A stretch of 64,000 nucleotides of DNA from Asterias amurensis (GCF_032118995.1 NC_092668.1:11883501-11947500); one strand, 5' to 3'. Shown: positions 34,679 through 50,335, counted from the first letter of the stretch. Numbers and translations: made by a program. Notes: generated from the sequence alone by a model not told the origin.

Positions 34679-37600
34679 CTAAGTTTAGATAAGAAGCAAA
34701 TAAAACAAAAATAATATTAAGGCAGTGGACACTATTGGTAATTACTCAAAATAATTATCATCATAAAACCTTTCTTGATTACCAGTAATGGGGAGAGGTT
34801 GATAGTATAAAACAATGTGAGAAACAGCTCCCTCTGAAGTGACGTAGTTTTCGAGAAAGAAGTAATTTTCCACAAATTTGATTTCGAGACCTCAAGTTTA
34901 GAATTTGAGGTCTCGAAATCAAGCATCAGAAAGCACACAATTTCGTATGACGAGGGTGTTTTTTCTTTCATTATTATCTCGCAACTTCGACGACCGATTG
35001 AGCTAAAATTTTCACAGGTTTGTTATTTTATGCATATGTTGAGGTACACCAACTGTGAAGACTAGTCTTTGACAATACCAATAGTGTCCACTGTCTTTAA
35101 GGGAATCAATGTGTGGTGAAGAGGTTTTCAACTAGTGGTTTAATCCCTTGGAGGCCTGCCGTCGATTTCACAAAACTGTTCCTAACTTAAGACTAATCTT
35201 AGGACTTAGGACGAGTCCCAACCCTGCACTGTAGCATGCAGACCTTAAGATTAATCCTAACTCGAGATAAGACGAGTCCTAACTCTTTGTGAAATCAATC
35301 CCAGGTTCTTGATAATTTTACCGAGACGAAGTCGATGTAAATTATCAAGAACCAGGCCACGAGTTTAAAACCGATTCAACACACTTTGACTCCCATTCAT
35401 AAATATCTTTTTGGTTAAAAGGCGTAATAAAGTAGGAAACTCTGTAACACTTATCCGTTTCCTTCCGAGTGCTTGAGCTCTGTATATTTCCACCTCCATG
35501 GTATGTTCATACGTACGACGTCCGTACGTGTGTGTTTTCCGGTTCCGTTAGTGCGCATGCGCGTATAGTCTTGGTGCACATTCGCTGGTTTTCCTTTCAC
35601 ACACAGCGCGGCTAACTCACCGACAGCGCCTGCATCGCCCTTAACAAGAAACGTCTTGCATCAAGACTAGCGCGAAGTCTCCGCTCACAATCGTTTATAA
35701 ACACTGGTCATTATCAGCGGTTTAAACACCCCCACGTGATGCGCTCTCCACCAATAGGAATAGCGAAACTGTCTGAGGTACTTATGAATGCTGATTTAAA
35801 GAGCAATGTCCAGGGTGTTTAATGCAAACGGGTACCCAAAATAAACATAGAAAGCTCAGTTTGTGCAGCACCTCAACATTCATTCCTGGCATTCCTCGTT
35901 CAAATCCACCTGCACTCAATTTGCTTTTGCTTATCTCAAACTTAACTTCACGTTTTACAGTGCTTAAATTGTATTATGTGTGCAGTTGAACGCTGAAAGG
36001 ATTGTGCATGGCAAAGGTTTTAAATAAATTACTGAGTAAATGGAGAATGTGTTTCTTCAAAGAACCCAAGCTCTGCCTCTAGCCACCAGGCTAGCTCAGT
36101 GATCTAGAGGTAAGACATCTGCGCTAACAATGCAAAGGTCAAGGGTCCAAATCCAACCCGAACGATATCTATTCTTTATCTACACAGAATTTTGGATAGT
36201 ACTGAGGCAAGAGAAATCACGATTAACAGAAGCATTTCAAGAACTTTGCCACTTAACAGTGTAGTGGTGAGTAGCCACTGATCTGTGTAGCATTGCAGAA
36301 TACTGTGAATTTGGTTCAGCCCTTGAGGAAATGATACATGATAGACTAGTATACATGATAGACCTCGAGGGGAAATGGCACCCTCGGCTTCGTCTCGGGA
36401 CCATTTCCCCCCTTGAGTGTACAAAACGCCATGGACTCCGTCACAGCGTGCAACAATTGTATAATGAATCCGTAAACTGCAAGTCTGAACTTGACTTTGG
36501 ATGTAGCTTACCTCGGGCAGACCAACATGTTGTCTTGAGAGCCATTTGGATTGGATTCCAAACTCTCTGGTTGATTTCCATCTTCTTCGATACCATCAAT
36601 GTAGACATCATTGCCAGCAGTGTTGAACACATAGTTTCCTCTGCCATGTGCAATCAAGCGGCCTGGCTGTAGGACAATAATGTTGATAACATATTGATTA
36701 CATATAAGGTACATAAATGGAATAAAGACACTAACATAACAAAGACTGGACTGTTATACTGTGTTCTGCTCATAGAGTTGTATATAAGAACTAGAGGGCG
36801 CACGAGTGATGCTTCATGCACAAACGCCACGGGACCGCAAGATGACAATCGCAACGTTCTGCACGCGCGTTGAATATGAAATACACGTTTAATGTGGTTT
36901 AATTGTCAACCTCTTCAGTATCCAATAAACAATGAGAGACAAGCATCAGTCAATGTGGTTTGAGTGTCAACCTCTGCAGTATCCACCACAATCAATGACC
37001 AATACAGAGCTACAGAACATTAAATAATAAAGTACCAGTTACTTGCAAAAGACACATACGTTCTACTCAACTATTACCCGTGATTCTCGCGCCTAAGCAG
37101 CACCAGCAATCGCCTAGTCAACCTCCTAAATAAAGGTCCAAACGCAACGCGTTAACAAGCACGCGCTGCAGCAGTGCCAACCACACATCCGGTATAAAGC
37201 ACCAAAAACGTCAACTACACCGCAGGTAAACCACAACACAGCAGTCAACCACACCGCAGGTAAACCACAACACAGCAGTCACCCACTCCGCAGGTAAACC
37301 GCAACACAGCAGTCACCCACACCGCAGGTTAAAGCACAAAGCAATCACCCACACCTCAATATAGCCCAGCTATATCGACAACCACAGGTAAAGCACCAGC
37401 AATTACCTACACGAGTCCCGCAGCCGCCACGTTTGAGGAGAAGTGGACTAGCACAAAGCACAGTCTTCCCTGCTTCAACTCACGTGTACCCCCTGAGACA
37501 TTCACACAGATACCCTGAACCACAATCCTGCTAGTCAACCACAAAACTAACGTTGGCTAACTCAGCGACGGACTGCTACCCCAAAAGATCGACAAGCACT

Positions 37601-40600
37601 CAGCTTCCGTCAATCCTCTCACCCAGAGATATTCTCACGATCAACAGCACAAAGCCTTTCAGCTAATCAGTGAGACCTAGAATTCGCTGCATATAACTTG
37701 CAGTAACTCACGCACGCTAGCGCAGATTGCACAACAATAACACTTGGGTAATAATCAGAGTAAAAGAACGTACCTGTTTCTTCCTTGAATGCTCGCTGCC
37801 GACTGACGATGCACGCCTGGTCCCAGAATTACCAGCGTGCTCCGCAAGCCAACGCATGCGCAGATCGTGCATAACCTCGCGCATGCTCATAACCAAATAA
37901 TTTATAACATACACCCAGCACTGTCCATCACAATAGTATAAAACATTATGAGAAACAGCTCCCTGTGAAGTAATGTAGTTTTCGAGAAAGAAGTAATATT
38001 CCACAAATTTGATTTCGACACCTCAAGTTTAGAATTTGAGGTCTCGAAAACAAGCATCAGAAAGCACACAACTTCGTGTGACAAGGGTGTTTTTTCTTTC
38101 ATTATAATCTCGCAACTTCGACGACCAATTGAGCTCAAATTTTCACAGGTTTGTTATTTTAGGCATATGTTGAGTTGAGATACACCAAGTGTGAAGACTA
38201 TACTTTGACAATTACCAATATTGTCCACTGTCTTTAATTGAATTGAATTGAATTGAATTAAGGCTATGAGTAGAAAGAACTACACTTACAGGTACGTCAT
38301 GTCTTCTGGTTGGTATGGCATATCCAGCTCTAGGGGGAGCAGACACCTGGTTGTATCTTGGTTGTGGAGCCTGAAAGAGAAGTAAAAGCAAATTGATTTC
38401 CTTCCTTTATTAAAGAGAAGGCCGTGATTGGTGTCATTTTGAGCATTAAAGCAGCTTTTGGATAGTATAAAGCATTCTGAAAAAACATTTCACTGCGAGA
38501 TAATGTAGTTATGCAAAAAGATCAGGTTTTTTGCCCACAATTTTCAATCTGAGACAAACATCTTTCAGATTGTGTCTTCCTATCAGAAATTATTCTATTT
38601 GTGTAGACAAATTCGCTCCGGACTTTTGGCAATATCTAAAAACTTGGTAACTATAGCATTGGAAAGCTGTTGATAGTATAAAACATTGTGGAAAACGACT
38701 CCCTCTGAAGTAACGTAGTTTTTGAGAAAGAGGTAATTTCTCACAACAATAATGAAAGACTTCTAGCTACAAGTCTTTTATTCCTATCTGAAAGCACACA
38801 AATTCGTCTAACAAGGGTGTTTTTTGTTACATCATTTTCTCGCACCTTCGATGACCGATTGAGCCCAAATTTTCACAGGCTTGTTATTTTTATGCTTATG
38901 TTGGATACACAAAGTGGGAAGACTGGTCTTTGACAATTACCAATAGTGTACCTTCCCTTTAAACAATCAGCAAAAGATGTCCCTAATTCAGCATTCCCTG
39001 TACCGAAGCACCAGAGCAACCTAACACACTCTGCACATGCTATTATTTTACTTTTATTATTATTATTAAAAAGATTTATATAGCGCCTTTCCAAAATAGA
39101 CCGATGCGCTTTACAATAAAAATTGAAATAAAATACAATAGAAAGCAAATTTATGCACACACATAAAAAGCACAAGAAACAGCACATTAAAGGGTCTATG
39201 TACCTTATGTAGGACAAAAAACATCAACAACAATGACCACAGATTCACACCAAACCCACACCGTCCGAAGACAGCGCTGCAGCTCCCGAGAAACAAGTAA
39301 AACAGTGATGGTGAGACGAAAACTATTTTAGCATGTCAAATTGTATTTTCATGACACCGCCCCACCCACCTCTCAAACAACTTTACACCCTGTCACATGG
39401 TTTCTATACACCATGACTACTGCAGGAATCTACAGATTATAGTTTCAATGGTAATAATACACTGTCGATAATAGTTTCGACAATAGGATTCAGTAATGTG
39501 AACATACGGATGTTGAGTAGGGTCTGTTCTGCTGATAATACAGACGTTGCTCCCCTTTCGTGTAGGTATCTTGCTGTTGAATCTGTCTTTTAGCTCGCTT
39601 CAGTTCTTTCTGCAAAGCATCTAGCTCTCCCATGACACGCTGACGATCTTGACGCTCATTGAAGAAATCCGATTGGAAAACCTCAGTCTATCAATCATAT
39701 AAAGCATTCTAGATTTAATACATCTTTCTCAAATAAACCCATAAAATAACTTGTGAATGACATTTTTGATATTTTGCCAAAGAGTTTATAACAAAAATAT
39801 TCAATCCGACAAAGTTGGGGCGGAAATTATTTCAAGGAAACATGTCCAGGAGGGATGGAAATAATCTCCAATTTAGTTGCTTTGACACTACAGGGTACTG
39901 TTTATGGTCCTTTTTTTAGATTAATAATAATAATGAATTTTCATATAAACTTTCTCACTGCCCAAAGGGCGTATCAAAGCTCTTCTGACTCAACTACCCC
40001 TGGTCACTGGGCCATATGTTTCATTCCTTAAACCATCTCAGCTCCTTGCCGAGTATACAGACGGTGCTGCGAGTTACCACACTCCAAGCTTATCATTCAG
40101 TTCACATAAACCATCTCTGCTTCCGTACTACAATTAGCGCTGTGAGGATGCCAACCTGATTGCTTGGATGACACTTGTGTCACTAAGCAAGACACTTAAC
40201 CATTGCTTTGCCTTCGAATGGGACAGAAAGCTGTTGGTCCAGTGTGTTGTGTAAACGCATGTTAAAGAATCCAGTGCACTTATCATAAAGAAAAGGAGTT
40301 CGCCCCGGTGTTTCTGGCCGGATTGGCAGCATATTGCGCCACAGCACCTTGTAAACCATTACATTGTGCTAAGGATTAGGTCTTATATCTCAAACTTCGT
40401 CCCACTCCTTGCAGGAATAATACCTGGCGCTTTGTATCCTTTGGCAAAAAGCGCGTTATAAATACGGTTATTATTATTATTATTTATTATTATTATTATT
40501 AGTTACCTGTTGTCTCAGTAGCTCCAACTCCTCCTTCAATTCACTCTCGGTCATCTCATTGACTCCCTTCACATGAATAGACGAAGAACTTGGTGTTGGA

Positions 40601-43600
40601 TCGATCTGTGCAGTATGATTTGCACTTTGTACGTTTCCAGACTGCTCTTTACCAATTCTCAGATTTTGAGAAAGTGCCTACAAAATAAGAGTAAGTAAAG
40701 TAAAAACGCTAATAATTCAACTGAGATACATTTGAAGATACATCTGACTGATAGAGAAATCTAAACACCAGAGGTCACGGCTCCAGCTTCTTCTAGACTT
40801 CCTACTGCAGCTCAAAAGTGTACCCTTCCTCCTTCCTCTTCTTCCCTAGCACCAGCTAAGAGTGGAACTCCTTACAGAAAGATCCTGGAGAGTTCACAAC
40901 ACTCAGAGCATTTAAGGCGGCATTGAGGAGGGAAGGATCTACCTAGCTTGCAGGCACTGTTTTTAACCGCTCTACACTGAATATATTTTCTGCTTTTGTT
41001 TGTCTGCGCACAAATTTGGACAGTGCGTGAACCAACCTCACAGTGCATTATTTTTAACCATGATGTCTGCACTTTACTTGGAAAAAAAAGCATAAAAGAA
41101 AAGAAAGAGGGGATGCCTGCCCTGAATCCGATGTTTACAGAGTGATCCTTGTACATATCTCTAGTTCGATACCTTTACATCAATTTGAAACTTTGACAAT
41201 CAATTCGCAAAAAAATATAGAACACCGTTCCTGTATAACACAATCAAGAGAGCTCCCTAAACACTTGGGGTAAGATAAGAAAGGGACACAGATTTGAGTG
41301 ATGAATGTTTACCTCGTTCAAACGTTGGATTTCTTTGTCCATTTCCTTGCGTTGTCCAGTAAGTGTACGTGCATAACGTTCCAGTTTGTCACATTTCTGT
41401 TTCAGAGCAACTACCTCTGCAACAGCTTCAGCTTTTTCTTTCTGCAAATATAAACCCGATTGAGTCAATCCTGACAGAGCAATAGATAACATTGCATCAA
41501 CAGTCTCAAAGCTACATGTACAGACATAATGAAGGTGTATAAGACTGGTGTTTTCTTTATTCAAAGATCAGTTGACACTCCTTGCTTACCTACACTAATT
41601 ACAGTTAAACAGTATTTGCAATATCTATAGTTGAATGTTAAAATGCATGCATTGGTATACAACTACTGTTAAAGTCTTTGGCATAGTGAGTGCTACCAGT
41701 AAAATGCTCTACAAATCTTTGTCAAGACAACAAATACATTAAAAGCTCTTATCTAAAATCATTTTAATAGGGCCTATATTGATAAATTTCCTGGTCTTAA
41801 ATGTATATAAATGTAGTCAAACTGTATGTACATTTCTGGCAGGCCCTTGTTTTGTGATTTTTGTTATCAAATGTTCACTATCTATTTTCTATTGTAAAGC
41901 TTTTTAACAATTATTTTTAATGTTTGTAAATTATGTCGCAATCCAGCGGTATGCTGCGATGGTAAACCATAAACCATAAACCATCCTTGATGAGCTCCTA
42001 GGGATTGTAACTGTAATAACTGTTATGATACTTTACCTCCACTTTGTCCAGTCCGATGTTAGTGAGTTGATCTCCATTGCTCTCCGCCATGGTCTTGGCA
42101 TCAGTAAGCTTCCTTTGAAGATCTTCTATTTGATTCTGCATCTGTGTCTTCATGTTGTGGTAGTGCTCGTCCCATGAGTGGTTGACCTTCACAATCTGCA
42201 TAGAACAATGTAGAACAATGCAATTCATTTAACATTAGTGGCTCGGATGGCTGGGTTGGTTTGTGGGTAAAGCGCTTGCCTCTCACCAAGGTGACCCCGG
42301 GTCGATTCCCCGGTCGGGGCCATATGTGAGTTGAGTTGTGCGTTGGTTCTCTGCTGTGCCACGAGGGTTTTCCAGACTATCCGGTTTTCCTCCCTCAGGA
42401 AAAAATCAAACACTTTCGATCTTGGCTGTGCTCCGTGGTCATAATGGGTTGATGTGGCTGGCAGCTGAATGTGCCCTTACATGCCTGCTTCTTTAACACG
42501 TTGTAGCCGCGTCCTTCTCAATTCAGCCCTAGCTGCGAGTAAGGACGATTAGCCCCCCAAATTATTATTATTATTAGTAATAGTCATTATATGGTGTTAC
42601 CGCACACCTTTCTATATAGTAGTCATTACATGGTGTTATCGCAGACCCCTCTATATCATTTAACCTTAACCCTTTAACACGCAACCGCCCTGCGAGTTAC
42701 ACCGCATACTGTCTGCTTGCACCCATGAAGGTTTACACGGTGTACTTTGAGTTATAAAGATGCCATCAAAATGCAGCAAATAGCCGTACATAGAGCGTGA
42801 TCTCAAGATGACAAAAGTCTAAAAATAGCACTTGGTCAACATAAGAAAAAATAACGTATAATTCAAAGGTCAGAAGTCCTTTCACAATCAACAATGCACG
42901 CAGGTGTAGGTGCGTTTTCTCTGTTCGGAGCTGCCCGTTTTGTCTGTTGGCAGCGGACGGTATTGGGAACACATGTATACCAAGTACCACACGCGCATTT
43001 ACACAGTAATGGCCATCTCCCACTTGTTTTGCAACTTACTGGTCTTTTTACAGACAGATTTGAAAGGATTTAACATAAGGTTTTAGGTACAGAAGTTAAC
43101 TGTGGGTGATAGAGGCATTCATTTTCATTTCTTAAGGTATGATGTGATTATTTTCAATCACCTTTGTAGCTTTGTTTACCTGTCAGACGACGGTACAGTT
43201 TAGAAAACTTGTGTATACAACTTTCCACACATAATCTGCACTTCATTGCTATGGACCTATTATTGATCATTGATTTGATAAAATGAAGTATTATACCTCT
43301 TCCATCTGTTTCTTCAATGACTGGTACTTGCGCTGAAGCATGAAATGAACCTCTTCACTGACTCCAGTGGTTGCTGCTGTCACAGGTTGCTGTATGGCCG
43401 TTTTCTACCATGATAGAAACAATGATGTCAGTGCAATTAATTAATATCAAAATATCATTACAAGATTGACAAATAATATATGTTAAATTTGCAGCCATCG
43501 GGGATAAAGAATATTAATGTGTGTGTTACCACTGTAAATTGACAAATGAAACATTTTAATTGTAATGAAAGAAAAGAGCTACGAATCGACAAATTTTCTG

Positions 43601-46600
43601 ACTCCATTTGACAACCATAGTACACCATGGCCAAATATCAGTAAACCTGAATTCAATTGGTTACTAAATTCTACAAAAACTGTGAACAGGCAGTGAAGTC
43701 AATGACTGTACCATTGATTAAGTACAGTCTCCATTTTACCAATTAAACCATGTAAAACCAGTCTAGAATACAACATCCAATGCCAACAACCTTAAATAAA
43801 AGCGTTGAAGCTTTGCAAGATATAGAAAATTAAAAATAAAAGTGTTTACGGAAAGAGCGCACCAGTACTTAAAGGGAAGGTACACCTTTGGTAATTGTCA
43901 AAGACCAGTCTTCTCACTTGGTGTATCCCATTATATGCATAAAATAACAAGCCTGTGAAAATTTGGGCTCAATCGGTAATCGAAGTTGCGAGAAAATGAT
44001 GAAAGAAAAAACACCCATGTTGGTCGAATTTGTGTTCTTTCAAATTGGAATAAAAGACTTCTAGCTAGAAGTCTTTTATTATTTTAGTGAGAAATTACCT
44101 CTTTCTCAAAAACTACATTACTTCAGAGGGAGTCGTTTCCCACAATGTTTTATACTATAAAGAGCTCTTCAATCCTTGTTACCAAGACAGTTTTTAAGGT
44201 AATATTTGTTTTGAGTAATTACCAAACGTGTACCTTCCCTTTAAAAATGAGATGGTGAACTCTGTCTGTCATAAGCCGTGTTCACACTGGGCACCTTTGG
44301 CTCGGTTAAACTAACCGCGCAGCGTGGGTTAAGTACCTGTCAGGAAAACTACCCAGGCTGTTCGCACTGGACTTAAAATGGGTGAGTTATCCATTGGCTC
44401 GGTCAGCTTGCCCAAATTAAGACCAGTGCGAACACGGCTACAGGTAGACTGCTGCATTCCAACTGGACTATGGGCCACAGGTGCTGGAAGCATTGGGTGT
44501 CATGGACGAGTGGTTTAGACCATAAAGTTCAAGTTCTGGTGGTTTATTAAAGTGCTCCAGTGATAGGTTGACTGACACCATTGGTCCTTTGTACAGTGGT
44601 TCTCCCTTAAGACCTGGCGATTGCGGAAAAAAACGCAGGGCATGCAGGTTTTCTTTTGTCTTACATTTGGAACGAGGCGTGCCAGTGACATAACTTATCC
44701 ATGCTCCCTTTATAGTCATAGATGTGTGATGGGTTAGAATCCCGGTCATGACACTTGTGTCCTTGAGCAAGACACTTCCCTACAATCGGTTCTCTTCACC
44801 TAGGGGTAGAAGTGAGAGTTTGATACTTTGTTTGAAACAAAAGACTATTTACAAGCCTACCTGTTTCTGAGCCTCTTTGATTTCTCTTGCTTCCTTGGTA
44901 GTCACAAAGTCAAACCCTCCACACTGTTCCTCTTCCTTAGCTTTTCGCATCTCTGAAATCTCCTCCTCCAACTGCCTCATCTCTTCCCTGATAAATCAAT
45001 CAAAATCATCAACAATCAACAAAATGTAATTTAGTTACATGAAAATTGTATACCACAACATCAGGTTAAAATGTGGGTAAGGATATATTGACTGGTGCAC
45101 AAAGGTGGGATTGAGGCATTATTAGGACATATTGACTGGTACACCACAGTGGGGTGGAGGCAGTACAAGGAACTGTAACACACCTCTTGCTTGTTCTGTA
45201 TTCTGGTTGGCTGAAACATGGTCACGTGGGTTGAACTAATAGTCTAGTGATCGCGCGCGCGTGCTTTTGGGGAAGAGTGCCCGCCGGGAACTAGTCTTTG
45301 AAAACAGCGCCCTATCTTGACTTGAACTACAAAACTTCCTTTCTTTTCATGATTTCTGTTTTTATCTCACATTTAAGACAGAGGTGTGTTATAAAACACA
45401 TATTGACTGGAATAATTTGAAAACTAGTGTAGGTCTATTCCCCTTCGGGCCTGTGAGTGACCACAAGAGGGGCCTATTTCTCGAGGCCGGGTTACTCATT
45501 GTCCCTCGAGGGAACAGATAGATTTCACAAAAAGTTCTTATCTCGAGTTAGGACGAGTAACTCGTCTTAACTTAGGATTAATCTTAAGGTCTGCATGCTA
45601 CAGTGCAGGGTTGGGACTCGTCCCAAGTCCTAAGATTAGTCTTAAGTTAGGAAGAGTTTTGTGAAATCGACGGCTGGTAGAGTGGAGGCAGGCATTAGTA
45701 GGAAAACTAGATTACCTCAACTGGTTGATCTCCTGTTTCCTTTCCTCAGCTTCACTCTTCAGATTTTGGTTTTCTTCTTCAAACACTGTCCGCAGAGTCT
45801 AGTCAAATACAAATACTGAACTATTAAGTAAAACTTAACTTCAAACAAAATCTGTAGATTAGTTGTGAATTTCAAAACAATCGAGGTTCAAGGTTCACTA
45901 AATTTCCACACCCCTCCCCCTCTCTTGTTTAACAGTGTAACGAGCTAGGAAGTTCAAGTGTAAGAAATGAAAACGGTAGAAGCAAATCAGGAAAAATTCT
46001 GAATGTAAATTTGAGTTTTTAAAGAAAAACAGAATGGCACTGGAGGGAAATTATTCCATGACATCTAACACCCCATGGGACCCCAACTGAATAGGACAAA
46101 ATATACCCTTAATTTAACAGTATTTTATTTGAAAAGGGGATCTGTAAACAATGCAGGTATGTTAATATCTGCAAAATTACTATGTACATGCAGCAGAAAT
46201 AGCTCCCCGTGCAGTGGACCCTTCCCATGAAATATGCTAATCACTCTCACGCATGCGTACAGACCCTGTTGGTTGGCAAACGCCATAGAGTTGTGCACTA
46301 TTGAAGATAAAATCCAATCTGTAAAATGACCTCAGGCAGGAAAGAAATGTACAATGCCACCAATATTTTAAGAGATTCAAGAGATTATTTAACAAAATAG
46401 AATCCACAAGGCATGGGTGACTAGCAGGACCAAGCGTCAAAGGCAAGACTATTGCTACATGCCAAGTCCTGACATCTAAAAAAGTAGTTTCACCTTGTGT
46501 AAAAGTTGGGACTATTGTTTGCTATGTTCAGTCCACTCTAATTGAAGCACTACTTTTTTGGTAGTGAAGTTCACTTGTTGCCTAGGCTGAGAGATGTACA

Positions 46601-49600
46601 TTTCACATCAGGGAATTCCCCTTTGTGTGTAACCTAAAAGGCGTGTGTCACCTCCAATCATTCATGTATGAGACGAACTTTAAGATCCCCAGCACGTCTT
46701 GAGCATCTTAAAGGAACACGTTGCCTTGGATCGGACGAGTTGGTCTATAAAAAAACACTTGTAACCGTTTGTTATAAAATGAATATGGTTGGAAAGATAA
46801 TTTAACAGTAGAATACAATGATCCACACAAGTTTGCCTCGAAATTGCGTGGTTTTCCTTTTACTGTGCAAACTAACACGGTCGGCCATTTATGGGAGTCA
46901 AAAGTTTGACTCCCATAAATGGCCGACCGTGTCAGCCGACGAGGTAAAAGGAAAACCGTGCAATTTCAAGGCATGTTTGTGTGGATCATTGTATTCTACT
47001 TTTACAGCATCTTTCTACCCATATGCATATTATAACAAACGCTTTTCAAAGACCAACTCAACCGATCCAAGGCAACGTGTTCCTATAAAGGATTTTAATG
47101 CATCACTGTTACATTCCACTTTTAGGTTACACACAAAGGGGAATTCCCTGATGTGAAATGTACATTCGATGTGGTTAATTTAACAAAATATTTACTGTAT
47201 AACGATGCATCCGATGTTAATTTGTTAACTCTTTGCGTATGAGTTCAAAGTGTTCTGCGTTTGATCAAACCTTTACTGATTGAGTTATCCAGCAACTTTA
47301 GGGTTTTTATTTTATCTTCCAATGAATATCAAGTTTACTCTTCCAAATGGTTTTCCCACTTTAATCTGGCCAATTCCTCACAATGTTTTATACTATATGA
47401 ACAGCTTTTCATTGCCCATTAACAAGTACAATGTTTATGCTATCAATTATTTTGAGTAATTAACAATAGTGTCCAGCAGTATTAAAGACAGTGGACACTA
47501 TTGGTAACTGTCAAAAACCAGTCTTCTCACTTGGTGTATCTCATCATATACTTAAATAACAAACCTGTGAAAATTTGAGCTCAATCAGTCATCGAAGTTG
47601 CGAGATAATAATGCAAGAAAAAACACCCTTGTCACACAATGTTGTCAGCGTTTAGATGGTTGATTTCGAGACCTCAAGTTCTAAATCTGAGGTCTCGAAA
47701 TCAAATTCGTGGAAAATTACTTCTTTCTCGAAAACTACGGCACTTCAGAGGGAGCCGTTTCTCACAATGTTTTATACCATCAACCTCTCCCTATTACTCA
47801 TCACCAAGTAAGGTTTGATGCTAATAATTATTTTGAGTAATTACCAATAGTGTCCACTGCCTTTAACAGTATTAAGAAAAAAACAAGTTGAGCCTACCGT
47901 TTGCATTTTAACTGTGCGTTCTAGTCGAATGATCTTGGGTACCAGTTTTGATAAGTGAGCAGTAATCTCAGATGTTCTCTCATCTTCAACCAAACTCTGA
48001 AGAGCGTGCTCGACGTTACGAATCTGCATAGAAATCTCTGGACGATCGGCTTTGATCTGGTAGAATGGAAACAAATATTAAAAGTATCCACTGAATAAAT
48101 TACAGGATTCATTACTGGATGAAGAAACCATAGTAACTAACATACATAGCTATTTGGTACTATTTCAAAAGGTATTTGGTTAATATCAAAGCTCAGGGTG
48201 TGTTGTAGAATAAGATGAACTCACAAAAAGATCGCTGTATAAAAAAAAACACCTTAAAGGAACACGTTGCCTTGGATCGGTCGAGTTGGTCTTTGAAAAG
48301 CGTTTGTAACCGTTTGTTATAAAATGCATATGGGTAGAAAGATGTTGTAAAAGTAGAATACAATGATCTACACAAACATGCCTCGAAATTGCGTGGTTTT
48401 CCTTTTACCTTGTCGACTAACACGTCGGCCATTTATGGGGGTCAAAATGTTGACTCCCATAAATGGCCGACCATGTTAGTTCGCACAGTAGAAGGATAAC
48501 CACGCAATTTCGAGGCAAACTTGTGTGGATCATTGTATTCTACTTTTAAAACATCTTTCCAACCATATGCATTTTATAAAAAACGGTTACAAACGCTTTT
48601 GTTTTGACCAACTCGTCCGATCCAAGGCAACGTGTTCCTTTAACATCATGAATAAAACAAAACTTTCATTCACTTACAGTAGCAAACATAGAAAACATAC
48701 TGATAATCAAATTTGCCTTAAAGGGACACATTACCTTGGATCGGACCAGTTGGTCTATAAAAAGCATTTGTAATCGGTTTTTTTATAAAATGCATGGTTG
48801 GAAAGATGTTTTAAAAGTATAACACAATCCACACAAATTTGCCTCGAAATTGCATGGTTTTCCATTTACTGTGCAAACTAACACGGTCCGCAAATGCGAC
48901 CAAACCGACAGTCACGTATTATTGCTTTTTCCTAGTATGTCAATAGCGACGACATCAACATCGGCTAAAAACCTTGGTGTTACCCTGGACTCTACTCTTT
49001 AACATGCATTCTCAAATCCAAAAAGTGTAAAGAGCTGCGGTAACGCCATCTTTTGCTAACACGTGACGGACAATCCTCCAACCAAATGGCAAGGATCTGC
49101 TTGGGTGTTACATAATAAGACGATGTGACCTCTGACGTCACACGAAAACCATAACATGATTCGCGCGCATACCGCCGGGCAAAACCTTTGTGTTTTGGCA
49201 GCCAGCTAGAAAGTGTATGCAATCTTGCCATGACTACGTGTCGTTTCGCCCGGCGAAATATGACGTACATGTATACAGTGTTTTTTCAACAGAGGGCGGT
49301 TTGAATGTAAACATAGGTCACATCGTCTACACTTACTTGGTGATCGGGCAAAACCTTGGTGTTTTGGCAGCCAGCTAGAAAGTGTATGCAATCTTGCCAT
49401 GACTACGTGTCTTTGCGCCTGGCGAAATATGACGTATACAGTGTTTTTTCAACAGAGGGCGGTTTGAATGTAAACATAGGTCACAGCGTCTATACTTACT
49501 TGGTGATCATGTGATGGTCTATCACCAATAAGATATCCAGGAATTACATGCTCAAAGTCTTCAGATATGGCGCCAATGGAAGAGGATAGTTCATGTCCCT

Positions 49601-50301
49601 TGCCTATATCATTGTTGTCACCTGTTTAATAAAATAAAACATTTTCTCTACACACCTATTGCACACTGCGTCTCCTGTCTGCCATTTTGGGTCAAAATGT
49701 GCCGCACAAAAGGATAGTATCCCACGTGTAAACGCACCAATGTGCATTAACACGTACTGTACCATCCTTTTGAGCAATGTGCGATCACGTTGTGCAATGG
49801 GTCTATATTCATCTTTGTTAACTTTTCCTCCAAAAAAGACACAAAGCAAAGATTTGACAATAAGCTTTGATTCATTGTGAGAGTGCTTTAAAACACAATT
49901 CACTCTAGGATTGTTATACAGTTACCACAGTGGATCCTGAGTGTGACCATAACAGATGAGGAATGGGAATTCTCTGGTTATAATGGGAACATCGCTGGGA
50001 AGTTAAAGCTCTCATATATTTAAAAACATAAGAATTATGGAAAAGAATATCAACACTGCAGTCAATTGAAAAATAGAACGCTTTGGAAAAAGTTAGCATT
50101 TCGAAACACCTCCTCTTCAATTCATTCCTTTTTTTTGCTAATCTAGTTGCCCTCCAGTCATGTTCTTTTCTGTTTTTTTTTAAATATTTATTGTGTGCTT
50201 TTTGCTTGAATAGTTATTGTATTCGTTATTATTTTGATTGGTTTGTTGTGTTACGTTTAACTTTTGCTGTGCTTTTTTATGTACTTTGTTGAGGTCAAAT
50301 A

Positions 50302-50335
<34 letters not shown>

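Noticed and set aside
46611-47146. Kappa-B-like GGGGAATTCCC sites in a TNIP-B intron
   Set aside because: They are the inverted ends of a mobile element, so not evidence of regulation; this also lowers trust in the GGGAATTCCC at 30,066.
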